64,000 nucleotides of DNA from Ipomoea triloba (taxonomy: Eukaryota; Streptophyta; Magnoliopsida; Solanales; Convolvulaceae). Made by a program: the position numbers and the translations under genes. Location: positions 1,881,013-1,945,012 of the forward strand of contig NC_044922.1 in NCBI RefSeq assembly GCF_003576645.1, read 5' to 3'. This document shows, one piece after another, positions 12,120 through 24,349 of the stretch. Below the pieces are notes generated by a model that ran no database searches, was not told where the DNA came from, and saw nothing but the letters and a program-made list of their open reading frames with translations. Within the stretch, counting starts at the first letter, position 1; each line of letters opens with the position of its first letter.

Positions 12120-13650
12120 ATATCCAATCAAAGATTGGATTTATGTTATTTTATTTTATGTTTTTTTGTGACAAAGAAACTGTTGTTACTATTCAATGAC
12201 ATGTACTGAATTAAACTCAGTTTGTTGTAATATTACTTATTGTTCAGATGAATAATATTTTACTATTTTATTTTCATATAATATATTCAGATTGAGACAT
12301 TCCTATAGTTAAAGTAAGATGAAGTGTAACTAAAATTAGGTAAAGTTAGTTAAAGTGAAATAATCATTTGATTAGTTTGTTGATGAAGGCTCTCAAAAAG
12401 GGACATTTAATTTTTTTGGTAATGTTTTGTGATGGAGTTAATTATAACCTTATTGTATTGTTTGCTTTATCATTGGTGTTCTCACTAATATCAATTACCT
12501 TGATTAATCTTTACTTTTCAACTGTACGTAGGTGTAACACTGATCCATAGTTTTTCAAGTCAAAAGCACACACTAAGCATGATAGTAATGCGTTTATCTT
12601 TTAAATTGTTAAAGAAATTAAAGTTCAAAAAGTCAGTCCTACCAAACCAATTATTAGAATTATTATTATATTGCTTTAAGAAATTTGAGTGGGATGTTGT
12701 AACACGTTTTGTGACAATTTTAAAATAAGAATAGTGAAGTCATGCACTGCAAGTGGTGCAACAAATTTAGCTACAAATTAAACTATTAATAGAAGGACTG
12801 CATATAGCACGAAAAATATAATAATGCATATAACGAAAACAAAAGTGAGGATTCGATTTCTTTTCAAGACTCAGTGTAACAGACTAATTAACAGTGCAAT
12901 TTTTTATTTTGATAAGCAACAAGTAGTATACTTTATAGTATAGAGTGTTGAAGCTAAATTGGTTTAATTTATCAGATCTACTGATTAACTTAAAATCAAT
13001 TTGCCTAATAGACAACTCTTACTGAGAGTCGAACTTAAAACATTGTGTTTACCAAATCAACTATTTGACTAATTTATTTGGGTCCAAGATTATCGAGTAT
13101 AGCCGTATTATTGAAAAATGTTAATTGAGACTATTGACAATCACACATACTCTTTGATTTCTATGGCTCATGTTGCCCGTCTTTGACTAAAAGCCTTTAA
13201 ATCAACTCCTAATTTAGTTGGGTCCATAGTTATCTCGTATGACCGTATTATTGAGAACATGTTAATTGAGACTATTGTCTCACACATTAACACATACTTT
13301 TTGATTTCTAGTGCTCATGGCCTGCCGTCGACTAGAAGGCTTAAGATCAACTCCTACCTAACTACGTGTTTCACTCTAATAATACAATCTCGATCTCCAC
13401 TACGTGTGATGTGAGACTTGTATGTGTATTATTGTGTAGTATTACAATTCAAATGTCGGTGCAAAACAAGAAATGATAAACAAAAAATAATAATTTCATA
13501 AACATAATATAGGAACGTAACATCGAGAAATTAATGAAGGAATAACTTCACCGAAGTTACCACTTGTACATTTTACAATTGTGGAGAAACATTTGATTGC
13601 GCACAGATTCATAATCAACCTTATTTTATCCGAAGTTGTTTGACTTGTTT
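12120..13650. other. Intergenic DNA between convergent genes 3 and 4
   Basis: 3' flanks of both genes. The only clear structure is a diverged tandem duplication at about 13079-13355. Short frames (for example one at 12368) have no recognisable product. Confidence 0.6.
13079..13355. repeat. Tandem duplication of a unit of about 137 bases
   Basis: Two adjacent copies share 'ttgggtcca', 'gaccgtattattga' or a near variant, 'ttaattgagactattg', 'tttgatttct' and 'atcaactcct' in the same order. Confidence 0.75.
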
Positions 13651-14727
13651 CTAGTTCATCTTTGCGAAATCCACAGTGGCCTTGCCGTCGTGAGCTTTCC
13701 TGAAGAAATGCTTGACATAGTCGGAGTAAAGCACGTTCTTGTACACCGCCGTCTCGCCGTTCTCCAAAACTTCCGGCAGCGGTCCGATGATGTCATTCGG
13801 CCTCGGATTCACGAAAATCGGCACTGAAATCCGGTTGCGGATTCCGTTAGCGATCACGCGGTGCTCGATGCTCTTGTACCGCCCGTTGCTCATGATCTGG
13901 AGTGCGTCGCCGACGTTAATCACGATGGCGCCGTTGATCGGCGGGACGTGAACCCACGTGTCGCTGTCCAGTTTCCGAACGTAAAGTCCGCCGATATGGT
14001 CCTGGAGAAGGATGGTCAACGTCGAGACGTCGGAGTGACGGCCAACGCCGACGGTGAGCTCCGGGTTGGGACATTTAGGGTAATAATTCATATTAATCCT
14101 CTTTGAACCCATTAACAGCGATTCTTTGGTTCCGTCAATCTCCGTTACATTTAATCCCTTCATTAGAGACTGTAATAGTCTTCTAATAACGGCGTCACAG
14201 TTTCTAATAAACGTCAGCGCTTCATCCCGACACGCCGACGGCCAAAGCGCGGCGGCTTCCTCGTCGGAAACGTAGAACAAACTGAGAAAATCTTTCCACT
14301 CCAAAGCTTTCTCAGCGTGGGGAGTAAAGCTGGTGCCATATCTCACATTATTGGAGGGAGAATTATCCTTGGAATGCTTGTTCTTCTCCTCCGCTGGCAA
14401 CCGGAAAAACCGGTAAGTCGCCGCCTTAACCTCTTCCAGAACCTCAAGGGGAACTCCATGATTGATAATCTGGAAGAACCCCCACTTCTCCGCCGCCTCA
14501 CAGATCATATCGCCCACCTTCGGGTCCCTTCCCCACTCCGACAAGTCAATGACCGGAATAGAGTCATCGACAATGATAGCGCTGGTCGTGATCCGTTCCT
14601 CCGGCGGCTGAATGTATTGGTCGGGAAGAGACTCGAGGCCCAAGTCGGAAAGACCCTTGACGCCGTGACCTTCGACCACGGCAAAGTGGTTGATGTCGGA
14701 GGGAACAGAAGACAACGTTGAAGGCAT
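13651..14727 (-). CDS. F6'H: Feruloyl-CoA 6'-hydroxylase-like 2OG/Fe(II) dioxygenase (array gene 4, intronless, mosaic)
   Basis: Complete single-exon gene, 358 residues, starting MPSTLSS at 14727. The frame runs 7 codons further but only to GTG. The catalytic residues H231, D233, H289 and R299/S301 are intact. By hand count residues 1-70 differ from gene 2 at 18 positions, while residues 71-358 differ at only 15. That uneven pattern suggests gene conversion or recombination after the first fifth of the gene. Other distinctive residues include Q186, H244 and the I296/R297 pair just before the NRIS motif. Same expected role as its neighbours; its N-terminal divergence makes it the most distinct of the intronless group. 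Confidence 0.93.
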   Translation of the reverse strand: MPSTLSSVPSDINHFAVVEGHGVKGLSDLGLESLPDQYIQPPEERITTSAIIVDDSIPVIDLSEWGRDPKVGDMICEAAEKWGFFQIINHGVPLEVLEEVKAATYRFFRLPAEEKNKHSKDNSPSNNVRYGTSFTPHAEKALEWKDFLSLFYVSDEEAAALWPSACRDEALTFIRNCDAVIRRLLQSLMKGLNVTEIDGTKESLLMGSKRINMNYYPKCPNPELTVGVGRHSDVSTLTILLQDHIGGLYVRKLDSDTWVHVPPINGAIVINVGDALQIMSNGRYKSIEHRVIANGIRNRISVPIFVNPRPNDIIGPLPEVLENGETAVYKNVLYSDYVKHFFRKAHDGKATVDFAKMN

Positions 14728-14846
14728 TATTAGGGTTTGAGAACACACAAAAAAAAGGAAGAAAGTAACGTTGTACGTACTATGTTTAAGGAGATGTCAA
14801 GATCTCTTGTTTTGTGGTTGATAGACAATCTTTTGATTATTACGTC

Positions 14847-14854
14847 CTTATATA
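14847..14854 (-). promoter_or_regulatory. Probable TATA box of gene 4
   Basis: TATATAAG on the minus strand, about 120 bases upstream of the ATG at 14727, which is the usual spacing in this array. Confidence 0.55.
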
Positions 14855-14949
14855 GAGAAAATTAGATATTTTTAACTAAAAGGACTGTGAAAAAAGTATG
14901 ACTTTCCTATCAAAGGTCACACGTACTATCGCATAGAAATAAGTTTATC

Positions 14950-15956
14950 TCGTACATATTCTCAAATTGTGGAGCCTCGTTATTCAAAAATAATTGTATA
15001 CTTCTAACATACTATGTATTAGTATGGAGATTTCATAAATAACTCACACATACGTTCAATTGATTCCTGTTTAGTAGATTATGCTCAAATATATATGGTG
15101 TGAGAGTTACACCTAATGTGATGGACACCTGGACACTAAACATTGTCGGGTGGATTGTGAGAGCTCTAAGATGAGGACATTTTGCTTTCTAGTGGGGCAA
15201 GATATTTCCAAATTAAAAATAAAACTGATTCGACAGAGTTTTTGTAAGGTTCCAATCAATTAAACATTAATAGTAATAATGACAAACATCCAATACGAAT
15301 TGAACTTCTTTGTATCAAATTAAATTACTTTTAGACAGTCAGTATAGGCGTGCTGTCACCTTTTGAGTGAAATTAACTTTTATTACTATTTTTTTCCGAA
15401 TAATTTTCTTTGTGAATCTTGTGGGTCACGTCATGACCGCTAAGGCTTCCTCAATAGTGGTGAATATTTTTAGAAGATTTTACATGTATGATTAGGAAAG
15501 AGAAAATAAGAGTGGATGAAAAAAAAAAAGAAAAAAAATAAATTACAAAATTAAAAATTAAAAATTAAAAATTTTAAAAAATTTACGAGCCCAAGCGGGC
15601 GGGTATAGTGCACGTGCCCGCCTGAGTGCAAGACCTGCGCCTCATGTATGTGAGGCGCAGGTTGCTTCCCACAACTTGGCCCCACTCTCACTGTCAAAAT
15701 CTCGCGTTTGCAAGAAAAAACACCATAAAAACTAACTCTCACATTTGTAAAAAAACTCATCCCCATGTTTTACTATTCCAAAATTTTCATAAAATCCCCT
15801 TAATGGGGTTGGCCTAATAACGTGTGATATGACTGTATTACTCGAGTTCGATCCAGTTACTCTTGAGTTGAGTTTGAGTTCAAGTAATGAGTCGGGACGA
15901 ATTCAAACTTCGTAGTACTTGACTCAAACAACTCATGTGTTTAATACTTTAATCAA

Positions 15957-15958
<2 letters not shown>
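14950..15958. repeat. Segmental duplication, copy 1 (upstream of gene 4)
   Basis: About 14950-15420 matches about 16815-17345 in order, including 'gattcgacagagtttttgta' (with a/g variants) and 'atccaatacgaattgaactt'. About 15820-15958 matches the flanks of the element at 17404-17993. The block 15420-15820 is present only in this copy and includes a GC-rich hairpin at 15632-15660. Confidence 0.7.
15632..15660. other. Perfect 11-bp-stem hairpin in GC-rich insert
   Basis: CCTGCGCCTCA and TGAGGCGCAGG flank a 6-base loop. It lies beside a second imperfect palindrome around 15594-15625, in DNA far more GC-rich than its surroundings. Probably part of a small element that also carries the flanking AT-rich repeats. 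Confidence 0.6.
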
Positions 15959-16045
<87 letters not shown>

Positions 16046-16090
16046 NNNNNNNNNNNNNNNNNNNNNNNNNNNNNNNNNNNNNNNNNNNNN

Positions 16091-16186
<96 letters not shown>
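15959..16186. repeat. Long (TA)n array with an assembly gap
   Basis: TA dinucleotides run on both sides of 45 N at 16046-16090. The true array length is unknown. Tyr-Ile frames here are artefacts of the repeat. Confidence 0.95.
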
Positions 16187-16187
<1 letters not shown>

Positions 16188-16389
16188 ATGAGTTATGGTG
16201 CGGTCGTGCGGAAACTTGCTTAGGTACGGTTAGATTTGAGCCGTTGATCAAATCTAGATCAACATGTCAAATCATTGAAAAAAAAAAACACGCGTATAAC
16301 AACTAGTATTGCAACCTACATTCAATCTTGTACTCATTTCTATACTCGATCATGTACTCGATTCTATATTTAATCTTGTACTCTTAGCT

Positions 16390-16800
16390 TTCTGGTGTTA
16401 CTTTCTTTCACCATTCCTTCAACAACTGACGCACCATAAGCATATGAATCACGCACCTTAAGAAGGTAAACCACACATCTAAAGAAGTAAAACCATGCAC
16501 CTAAGACTTTAGATTGACACACATTAAGCATACAAACCACACATCTTAAGAAGGCAAACCATACACCTTGAGAAGTAAAACAATGCACTTAAAACTTTAG
16601 ACCGACGCACCTTAAGTTTCAACAAAATATGCACCTTAAGTTATCAACTGAAGAACTGACGCACTTTAAGCACAGAAACCACGCACCTTAAGAAGGAAAG
16701 TCACGTACGCACCTTAAGTACAAAACTTGCGTACCTTAAGTTATCAACTGCATAAATGACGCACCTTAAGCACAAACCCTATGCACCTTAAGTTTTACGT
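16390..16800. repeat. Degenerate tandem array built on 'gcaccttaag'
   Basis: The decamer and close variants recur more than a dozen times. Within it a unit of about 120 bases is repeated (around 16428-16525 and 16528-16615) with matching 'aaccacacatct', 'gaagtaaaa' and 'actttaga' phrases. Confidence 0.75.
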
Positions 16801-16814
16801 AATACATGCTCTCA

Positions 16815-18060
16815 AAATTGTGATGAGAAGTATATATCCATCATCCAAAAATAATTTTATACTTTTACCATACTATATATTAGTATATATGGAGATTTCT
16901 AAAATATAACTTATACAGGCAACTCAATTGGTTCTGCTTAGTAGATTGTGTGCAAGTATACATGGTGTGAAAGTTACACTGAACATTGATATTCACACCT
17001 AATGAACTATGAGTCGACATAATTTACGCCTCTAAGACTCCACTATCTTGTCGGAGTGGGTTGTGAGAGCTCTAGGACGAGAAAATGGCCGGGGTAAAAC
17101 ATTTCCAAACTGATTCGACAAAGTTTTTGTAAAGTCCCAATCAAACATTAATAGTAATAATGAAAATAATAATAATAATAATAATTTAATCACGATTATG
17201 TTTTAATTGTCACTTGGAGTGATATCCAATACGAATTGAACTTCTTTGTATCAAATTACTTTAGACAGTCAGCATACGCGTGCTGTCACCTTTTGGGTGG
17301 AAACAACTTTTTATTATTATTTTTCCCCAATTTTCTTTATGAATCACGACGGCTAATAACGTGTGATATGACATTTTCCTCGTTCGACCCAGTTACTCTT
17401 GAGTGGCAAATTATGCTGTGGACCCAGGTCCACCTTAGGTGGACCTGGGTCCAAAACTACGTCGTTTTTGTCGGTTTTTTTTTTAATTAGTAAACATATT
17501 GCTGAATAGAGAGTTGTCCAAAAATGTGTGAATGTAGAGGTTTCAAAGTGTGAATGTAGAGTATAGAAATCGTGAATGTAGATTTATGATTGTGTGAATG
17601 TAGAGTTGTCCAGAAATGTGTGAATGTGGAGGTTTCAAATTGTGAATATGGAGTATAGAAATCGTGAATGTAGAGTTATGCATGTCTGAATCTGTAATAG
17701 AGTTAAGAAGTTCTAACAACTTGTAGCCATGTAATGTGTGAATGTGGAGTTCTCAAGTTGTGAATGTGGAGTATAAGACCTGTGAATATAGAGTTTTGAA
17801 TGTGTGAATGTGGAGTTTACAAATTGTGAATGTAGAGTATAGTTACTAAACATATAATCCTGTAATGTGTGAATGTGGAGTTTACAAATTGTGAATGTAG
17901 AGTATAGTGTATGTGAATGTAGAGTATAGTGTATGTGAATGTAGACCTAGGTCCACCTTGCAAGGTGGACCTGGGTCCACGGCATAACAACCTCTCTTGA
18001 GTTGGGTTCAAGCTCGAATAATGAGTCGAGTTGAATTCAAACTTTTTAATTTGATCTAGT
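16815..18060. repeat. Segmental duplication, copy 2
   Basis: Second copy of the block at 14950-15958. It carries a Mutator-like element at 17404-17993 that copy 1 lacks, so the two copies show both the filled and the empty site. Confidence 0.7.
17404..17993. mobile_element. Mutator-like non-autonomous TIR element
   Basis: Terminal inverted repeats contain TTATGCTGTGGACCCAGG at the left and the complement of TTATGCCGTGGACCCAGG at the right. Each is followed by a short palindrome of the ggtccacct/aggtggacc type. The flanks repeat CTCTTGAG (17396-17403 and 17994-18001), or nine bases with one mismatch. Copy 1 of the surrounding duplication reads straight through 'actcttgagttg' at about 15860. 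The core is a minisatellite of 'tgtgaatgtagag' units. No coding capacity. Confidence 0.75.
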
Positions 18061-18368
18061 TACTTTTAAGGTCAGTTCTCGTGCGGTCCGTCACTGTTAA
18101 GTACGCATAAATAAATCATAAAGTATTAAGTAATATACCATTAAGTATGGTGCGGTGTGATGTATTTTTGTTGCATTGATGCATTTTTTTTTGGTGTGTG
18201 ACAATATATGTTATTGTATGGCTCTGGATTTTAATTTCATTTTTCACGCACTCTAGTTTCATTATAGCAACACTAAAATATCATAATAATTATATACTAC
18301 AGTTTCATTTGACACTAATGTGCTATTTTTTTAGTTTCATTCTCTACACACACTAGTTTCATTATAGC

Positions 18369-18824
18369 TGATGGATAAATCATACCCGGATCCGCCACGG
18401 AGTTAGCACGGAGCACGGGTCAAGAGTCAGTCGACCCGGGCCCATTCGGCCCAGGGCCGACTTCCGCGAGGTCGGCCGGTCTTCGAGGCCGAGCTCTGGG
18501 CTCGGCCCAGGACTCCCGGGTCGTGGTTTGACGCAGTCTTTCCGGCGCAGGATGCGGTCCAGGCCCGCTCGAGGGATTTTCTCCGGGTTGTTAGGCCCAC
18601 AGCTAGTATATAAACATGCAACATTGTCTAAACAAGACATCTTCAACTACTTTGTCCTAATACCATATTGTCTTATCATTACACACCTCTGTAATATAAT
18701 AGTTCTTATCCTTGTTCAATATATAAAGTACCTCCGAGGTATACTTTGGACCGTTACTTGTCATACCCCCTATAATTTTATCGGGTTTATTGATTCGGGC
18801 TACCCGGGTTAATTAAATCCATCA
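18369..18824 (+). mobile_element. Solo LTR-like element (456 bases)
   Basis: It begins TGATGGATAAATC and ends AAATCCATCA (TG...CA with a 7-base inverted end). It is flanked by ATAGC (18364-18368) and TTAGC (18825-18829), a near-perfect 5-base TSD. It has a GC-rich 5' half, a TATA-like 'gtatataaac' at about 18606 and an AT-rich 3' half, as LTRs often do. Nearby sequence at 18255-18270 preserves the uninterrupted target 'cattatagcaacac'. No internal domain remains. Confidence 0.65.
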
Positions 18825-21800
18825 TTAGCAATACTAAAACATCATTTTAATGCTACTACAGTTTCATTTGACGATCATGGTTTACACAGTGTTGTATAAA
18901 TAAACCCTAGAATTCCATAATGAAAGCAATAAAACAGATAAGGGAGCTTCGAGAAAACATATTTGATTGAGGTTGGCCTACTGATTAATGTTCTCTGTTG
19001 AGAGCAGAAGAAGAATACACACTATAATCGAAAGAAATGTCAAACATCAATTTTAGGTTAGAGAGAGAGATGGGTAATTTTGTCTCAAAGTTATTTTTTT
19101 TTTCTTCCTATGGAATTGAAATACCAAATCGAACATGAGATTTTAATTCTATGAAAATGAGGGAATTATTCCAATTCCTTCCAACCAAACGAATAAATTT
19201 GCTTACATTGATAATTATGTGGGAATAAAATTGTAATCTCTCCCAACCAACCGCTCCGTAAAGTGTTTTGTGATACACTCCCTATCTATACTATATATAG
19301 GAGAGTAACAAACAATGCTAATGCTACTGCCACACACACATATACCCATGCCCATTGGTTTAATAACTATAATAATACCCACTAAATACTACTTTCTCAC
19401 ATAATGCTATACTGCCACACATCACTAACATAACTTATCACAAAACCTACTAAGTACTAATGCCACTAACATCCACTTGATTTAATATATTATTTGTTAT
19501 TATTACAACATAATTTCATATTGAAAGTCCAAGTTCGGCGGTCGTAACAACTCAACTTGACAAGATTTGTGAATTGAAGGTGGTTAATTATAGTGATTCA
19601 ATAATTCATTAATTAGGTGAGATCAGAGAACTAGTGTATAATGCTTACAATTCAACAACTCATTAATTAGGTGTTTACTATCTCGATCTCGTCGTATGCG
19701 ACTTGTATGTTTATTATTGTACATGTAGTATTACAATTCAAATGTGGACGCAAATTTTATTTGTCAGTTTCAATTAGGCTAAAAATGTTTATCTCGTTCA
19801 TTGTAGACTAAATTGATATTAAGGGTGCAACATTTTCCAAATATTTATTCAAGTCATACACGAAAAGCACATAATTTCCTGAGTGCATGCATCTTGTCTT
19901 TTTTAAAGCAGCGGTCAAATTTCCAAATGGTAGTCTTTTCCTTTTTTTGGTCCAATTAAGGGAATAGGAACTTTGAACATTAATATATTCACTTCTTAAA
20001 TTTTTTTTAAAATGCAAATTTAGTATTAAGAAAATGCACAGTTAGTATTAAAACATTGCACTTTCAAAAATGGTAAAGTGCATTGCACTTAGGATTTGAA
20101 TTTTAGAGTTTTTTTTTAAAAAAATTTTTAGAGTTTATGACTCAAATTTTTGTTTTATTTAGTTTAAGATTCACTTTTTACTACTTAGAGTTTAGCATTT
20201 ATGATTTAAATTTAAAATTTAATTTTTAATTGATTTTTTAACATTTATCCAGAAATGCATATTTAGTTCTTACAAAATGCATATTTAAGTGGCGGTCAAG
20301 TTTGCAAAGTGAAGTTGACGATAATTACGAAAACGCCACTGCATTTTTTATATCTAATTTGATTCGTCTGACTTTTACAGATGTAATACTGGGATTGGTT
20401 TTTAATTTTCTCTTGGGGTGCGTTCTCATAAATTCATATGGTATAAAATGATCATGATCTAAATGTAAAATTGAGTTAATTTTGTTAGGATATTTGATTG
20501 TACAATATTTATTATTATAATCATTTGCATTTAAAAATATAAAATTTGAACCAAGTTGATTTGAACTTGAATATTTCAGGTTATGTTTTAGTCTGTCGAG
20601 TAAACTTCTAACTAAAAAAAAATTAAAATTTAGTCAAACTCAAGCTTCACTTTTTCAAATCGAGCTAATTAAGTTTCACTCACAATAATATAATACAAAC
20701 TTCTAAATGCTTGTTGACATAGCTAAACAAGAATGTTCATCTCACTTTGAACTTAGAGTCACAAATCACAACATCATTAAACTAAGTACATTACATTATC
20801 GTACGTCCTAATCTGATCTTCTCGGATCCCATAATAAAGCTGGTTTAATTTCGATCACTTTAATAGCTCCATAATTTGCAGTAGTTGAGGAAACTTATAT
20901 TTGCTAAACATCTTTCCTTCTTTGGATAACATCGATTTTGACTTCTTTCTTTTTTTTTCATTAGTCATAAAACTTATCCACTTAGATTGTGGACTTTGTT
21001 TTGTTTTGTTTTGTTTTTTTTTTTGTTTTTTGTTTTTTTTTTTTCATGCAGACTTAGCCCATATTTTATATATGTAATCACTTTTGCGTTCACATTTTTT
21101 GTTGTATTTTTAAAATAAAAATTTTAAATTTCACTCAATCTATAAATAAAGATGCATGTATAAAAACATTCCCCTAATGAACACCGGAACTAGGGATGAT
21201 CTAAACTAACTGTAGCTAGTTAAGGAGTCGAAATTACTAGATATCACTAATCTCGAAAGGAGTGATTGAGTGCATGAAGTATGATTTTCATACTAAAATG
21301 TTATAAATTTGATACTTTTCGATACTCTTTTAGTTGATTCATCGTACATAATTAATTTTCTGATATGGTTTATCTCTCATGTGTAATCCACATACTATTA
21401 CACGACGTGTGATTTATCCACCCTTTAGTAGTGTATGAATTTTTGAAATTTAAAAAGAAAAACTATCACTATAGATTTGATATCTATTTAATGAACATGG
21501 GGTTGGTTCACGATTGGTTGTTGAGGATTCTTGAATTGATAGAATATCTTTTAGTCGTCAAACTTAAATGAAATCAATTCCAACATAATTAATAAAATCA
21601 TTAATAAAATAAGTTAATTTCTTGCCCGCCTGTCTAACACTTTTTGTGTAGATATTCTCTGCATGTATATACGGCTGATTGTTTGACTTGAATATATTCC
21701 TTATTCCAAAAAAAAATGAAAAAACTCACAATTGTTATCAAAAAGTGTATAAGATCACAAGTAAGCTAACAACTAACGATCACCTCAAACTGAGAAACAA

Positions 21801-21940
21801 GGTTAATAGACAGGTTTGTGAGTTGAACTTAAAATCTTATAATTACCAATAGAGCATTTGGTAAATAGCTGTTAATGAGTTGATTGGATTAGTGAGTTTG
21901 ACTAGTTGATAGCATTAGCTTATTGTAGAAAAATGTCAAT
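18825..21940. other. Intergenic DNA, no gene seen
   Basis: AT-rich, with poly-T runs (for example about 21000-21045) and short frames encoding nothing recognisable. I see degenerate repeat phrases but no element whose ends I can define. Confidence 0.5.
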
Positions 21941-21944
21941 TGTT

Positions 21945-22205
21945 ATATCATGGGCCAGAGTTCATATTGCATTGTGAACCATGATACAAAAATTATGTAC
22001 ATCCACTCAATACATTTTGTACCTACAATTAACAATTTTTGTATGTGTAAACAAATAACTTGATAATTGCTCACACTTAATATGATAGCTACAAGTATGG
22101 AAACTGTCAACTGCAGATACAGAATGTGTCAACTACGAATACAGAATTTAAATGTTATTTTTGAATCAGGATCTACAATGTAAGGTAAACCATGGTCCGT
22201 ATAGA
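21945..22205. mobile_element. Diverged member of the 'GGTCC palindrome' element family, copy B
   Basis: Ends carry 'catgggcc...gtgaaccatg' and 'ccatggtccg'. The interior, including 'aacaaataacttgataattg', is the reverse complement of the interior of copy D (24350-24625), so the two are inverted relatives. Ends are too diverged to set exactly. Confidence 0.45.
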
Positions 22206-23020
22206 TAATTTGTCAAAAATTATTCGGTAAGTGAACTAACGGTGGTCAAATAAGTTAAATTAAGCTAACTATGTACCCATATAAAATCCAAATCAATTAT
22301 TTGATAAACTTAGAGAGGAGCTTTTCCCAATATTCTTTATTCCAAGTAGAGTAGTTGGTATAATGATGTTTTGCACGTTGTTATATTGTTCGACGGTGAA
22401 TTATATGTATTTTAAAATTTGTAATTTCATATTCAAAGTCTACTTCCATGCATGGAATAATACTGCTAGGGCCACCACCACCGGAAATTACAACCCTCCT
22501 CGCCGCCTCACCTACCCCAAGCCACATGCTTTAATTTCAAAATCTGATCCGTTAATTGTTAAACAAGTTATAAATTTAATTTTTTTAATCTTTGTTTAAA
22601 AATTAAGACATCAAATTCTATTGTATCTAGAGTTTTTTATGAGAGAATAACGAATAAATTGTAAGTTACAAATATGATCCGGTTTTATATAACTTTAGAC
22701 GTAATCGAAGTTTGACACTTCAATCAGTTGAATAGGTAAATTTACAATTATAATTTATAAAAAAAAATAGAAAATGATGAACTTATGACCTTCCATATGG
22801 AAGAGACACTACATGCCATCTGAGCACAAGGTGCTTGCCATTAATTTTGATTGTTAAATACATAAAACATTAATGTTTTAAGATTATTTTTGTAAATATT
22901 CACTAATCTACCAATTCTGAACTACAAAATTGATTTTATTAAGGAAAGAATGTTTCAAATTTACAAAGATAACCTTAATAATCAAAACCATCATTTTGTC
23001 ACAACAAAAAGAATTATATA
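22205..23020. other. Intergenic DNA with a possible SINE fragment
   Basis: No gene. Around 22785-22840 the minus strand reads like a tRNA-derived SINE head ('ccttgtgctcagatggca' and 'ccatatggaaggtcataag'), similar in layout to the SINEs at 36988 and 42234. Confidence 0.4.
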
Positions 23021-23024
23021 CAAC

Positions 23025-23225
23025 CGTACAATGGACTTGGGTCCACCTTGCAAGGTGGATCCATCACAATTTACATACTAAATGTTCACAATTCAAATTA
23101 TTGTGAATATTCAGTATGTAAATTGTGAATATTTAATTATGAACATACAGTATATAAATTATAAACATTTAATATGTAAATTATGTATTTTAGACTTGGG
23201 TCCAGAGAATAATTCGCCGACAACC
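23025..23225. mobile_element. 'GGTCC palindrome' element family, copy C
   Basis: The left side has 'cttgggtccacc' followed at once by the complement 'ggtggatcc', and the right side has 'cttgggtcca'. Between them are short repeats of 'tatgtaaattgtgaatat'. The same ordered parts occur at 17404-17993. Confidence 0.5.
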
Positions 23226-24349
23226 TTAATAATTCACAAACCAATTCAAATATAATGGCGTATATAAATAATGAACTGAATTGACTATTTTCTCATAATT
23301 AAAGAATCAAAATCATAGCTATCTCAACAACCCACAAACATCTAGGAAGATGGCTATCGTACTTTGTTTCCCATGTATGATCTTTAATTTAATTAGTATT
23401 ATATATGTTGTCCATTGAATGGTCCATGCATGAATGCAAGCATGTGAGATATGGAATATTGGAAATATTTTTTTTTAATTCAATATATATGTAAACAATT
23501 TGTCAGTTTTTGAACACTAACAGTTAACACTCTTCATTAATTCGTCATTATAAGTCAGAAGTCATAAGTCTTCCAAATAACCCTACCTAACTATGTGATT
23601 ATTGGGTATTGAAAATTTGGGGTTATCCATCCATACAAAAATTTAGGTTCTTGGAGCGAGTCATGTTTTCTATAGTGATAAAAGAAAAACTACTTTGGAG
23701 TGATATATAGCTCTATGAATTGTTTATCGAGTCATCTCCTCCATTTTGATGAACGAGTTGAGGAAAAAACAAAAAGAAAAAGAAGTACAAATATTACTCT
23801 CTTAAAGAAAAAAATAAACAAAAAAATTATCTAATAATAAGAGGTTTGGAGGTAAATTTTAAGTATTAGAGTAAGTAAATCACAGGATGTGTAAAATTTA
23901 TGCCAAAGTTACTATTTTGTTTTGTTGTAGTGTAATTATTGTTGGAGTTTATTACCCTGGCTGGACATATCAAGGTTTAGTCTCCATGTGTTTAGCTAAG
24001 AGGACAAACTTTATATAACATAGCAAGATTTAATGAGGAGAAAGGTGATGAACCACTTGGAATAAGGAAATATGGTAAAGAAGTGGCTGAAAGAGAAAGA
24101 AAAAGATTGGAAAAAGTCTCCTAACAATGAGCAAATATGTTCAAGAAATATAGTCCCCAAGCTTCAATCATTATACTGTAGATCATGATCAATATTTAAA
24201 AGTAGATCATTAAATTTATTTTTAATATATTGTAAGTTCATTGTTAATTTATTACAAATTATTTTTAGTAAATTCATTATATTTTGATACAATTTTATTT
24301 TTAGTGTATTATAAATTCATTTTAGTGTATTATTGTTAGTCTATAGTAT

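Noticed and set aside
15919..16251. Tyr-Ile repeat proteins on both strands
   Set aside because: Translation of a TA dinucleotide array across an N gap.
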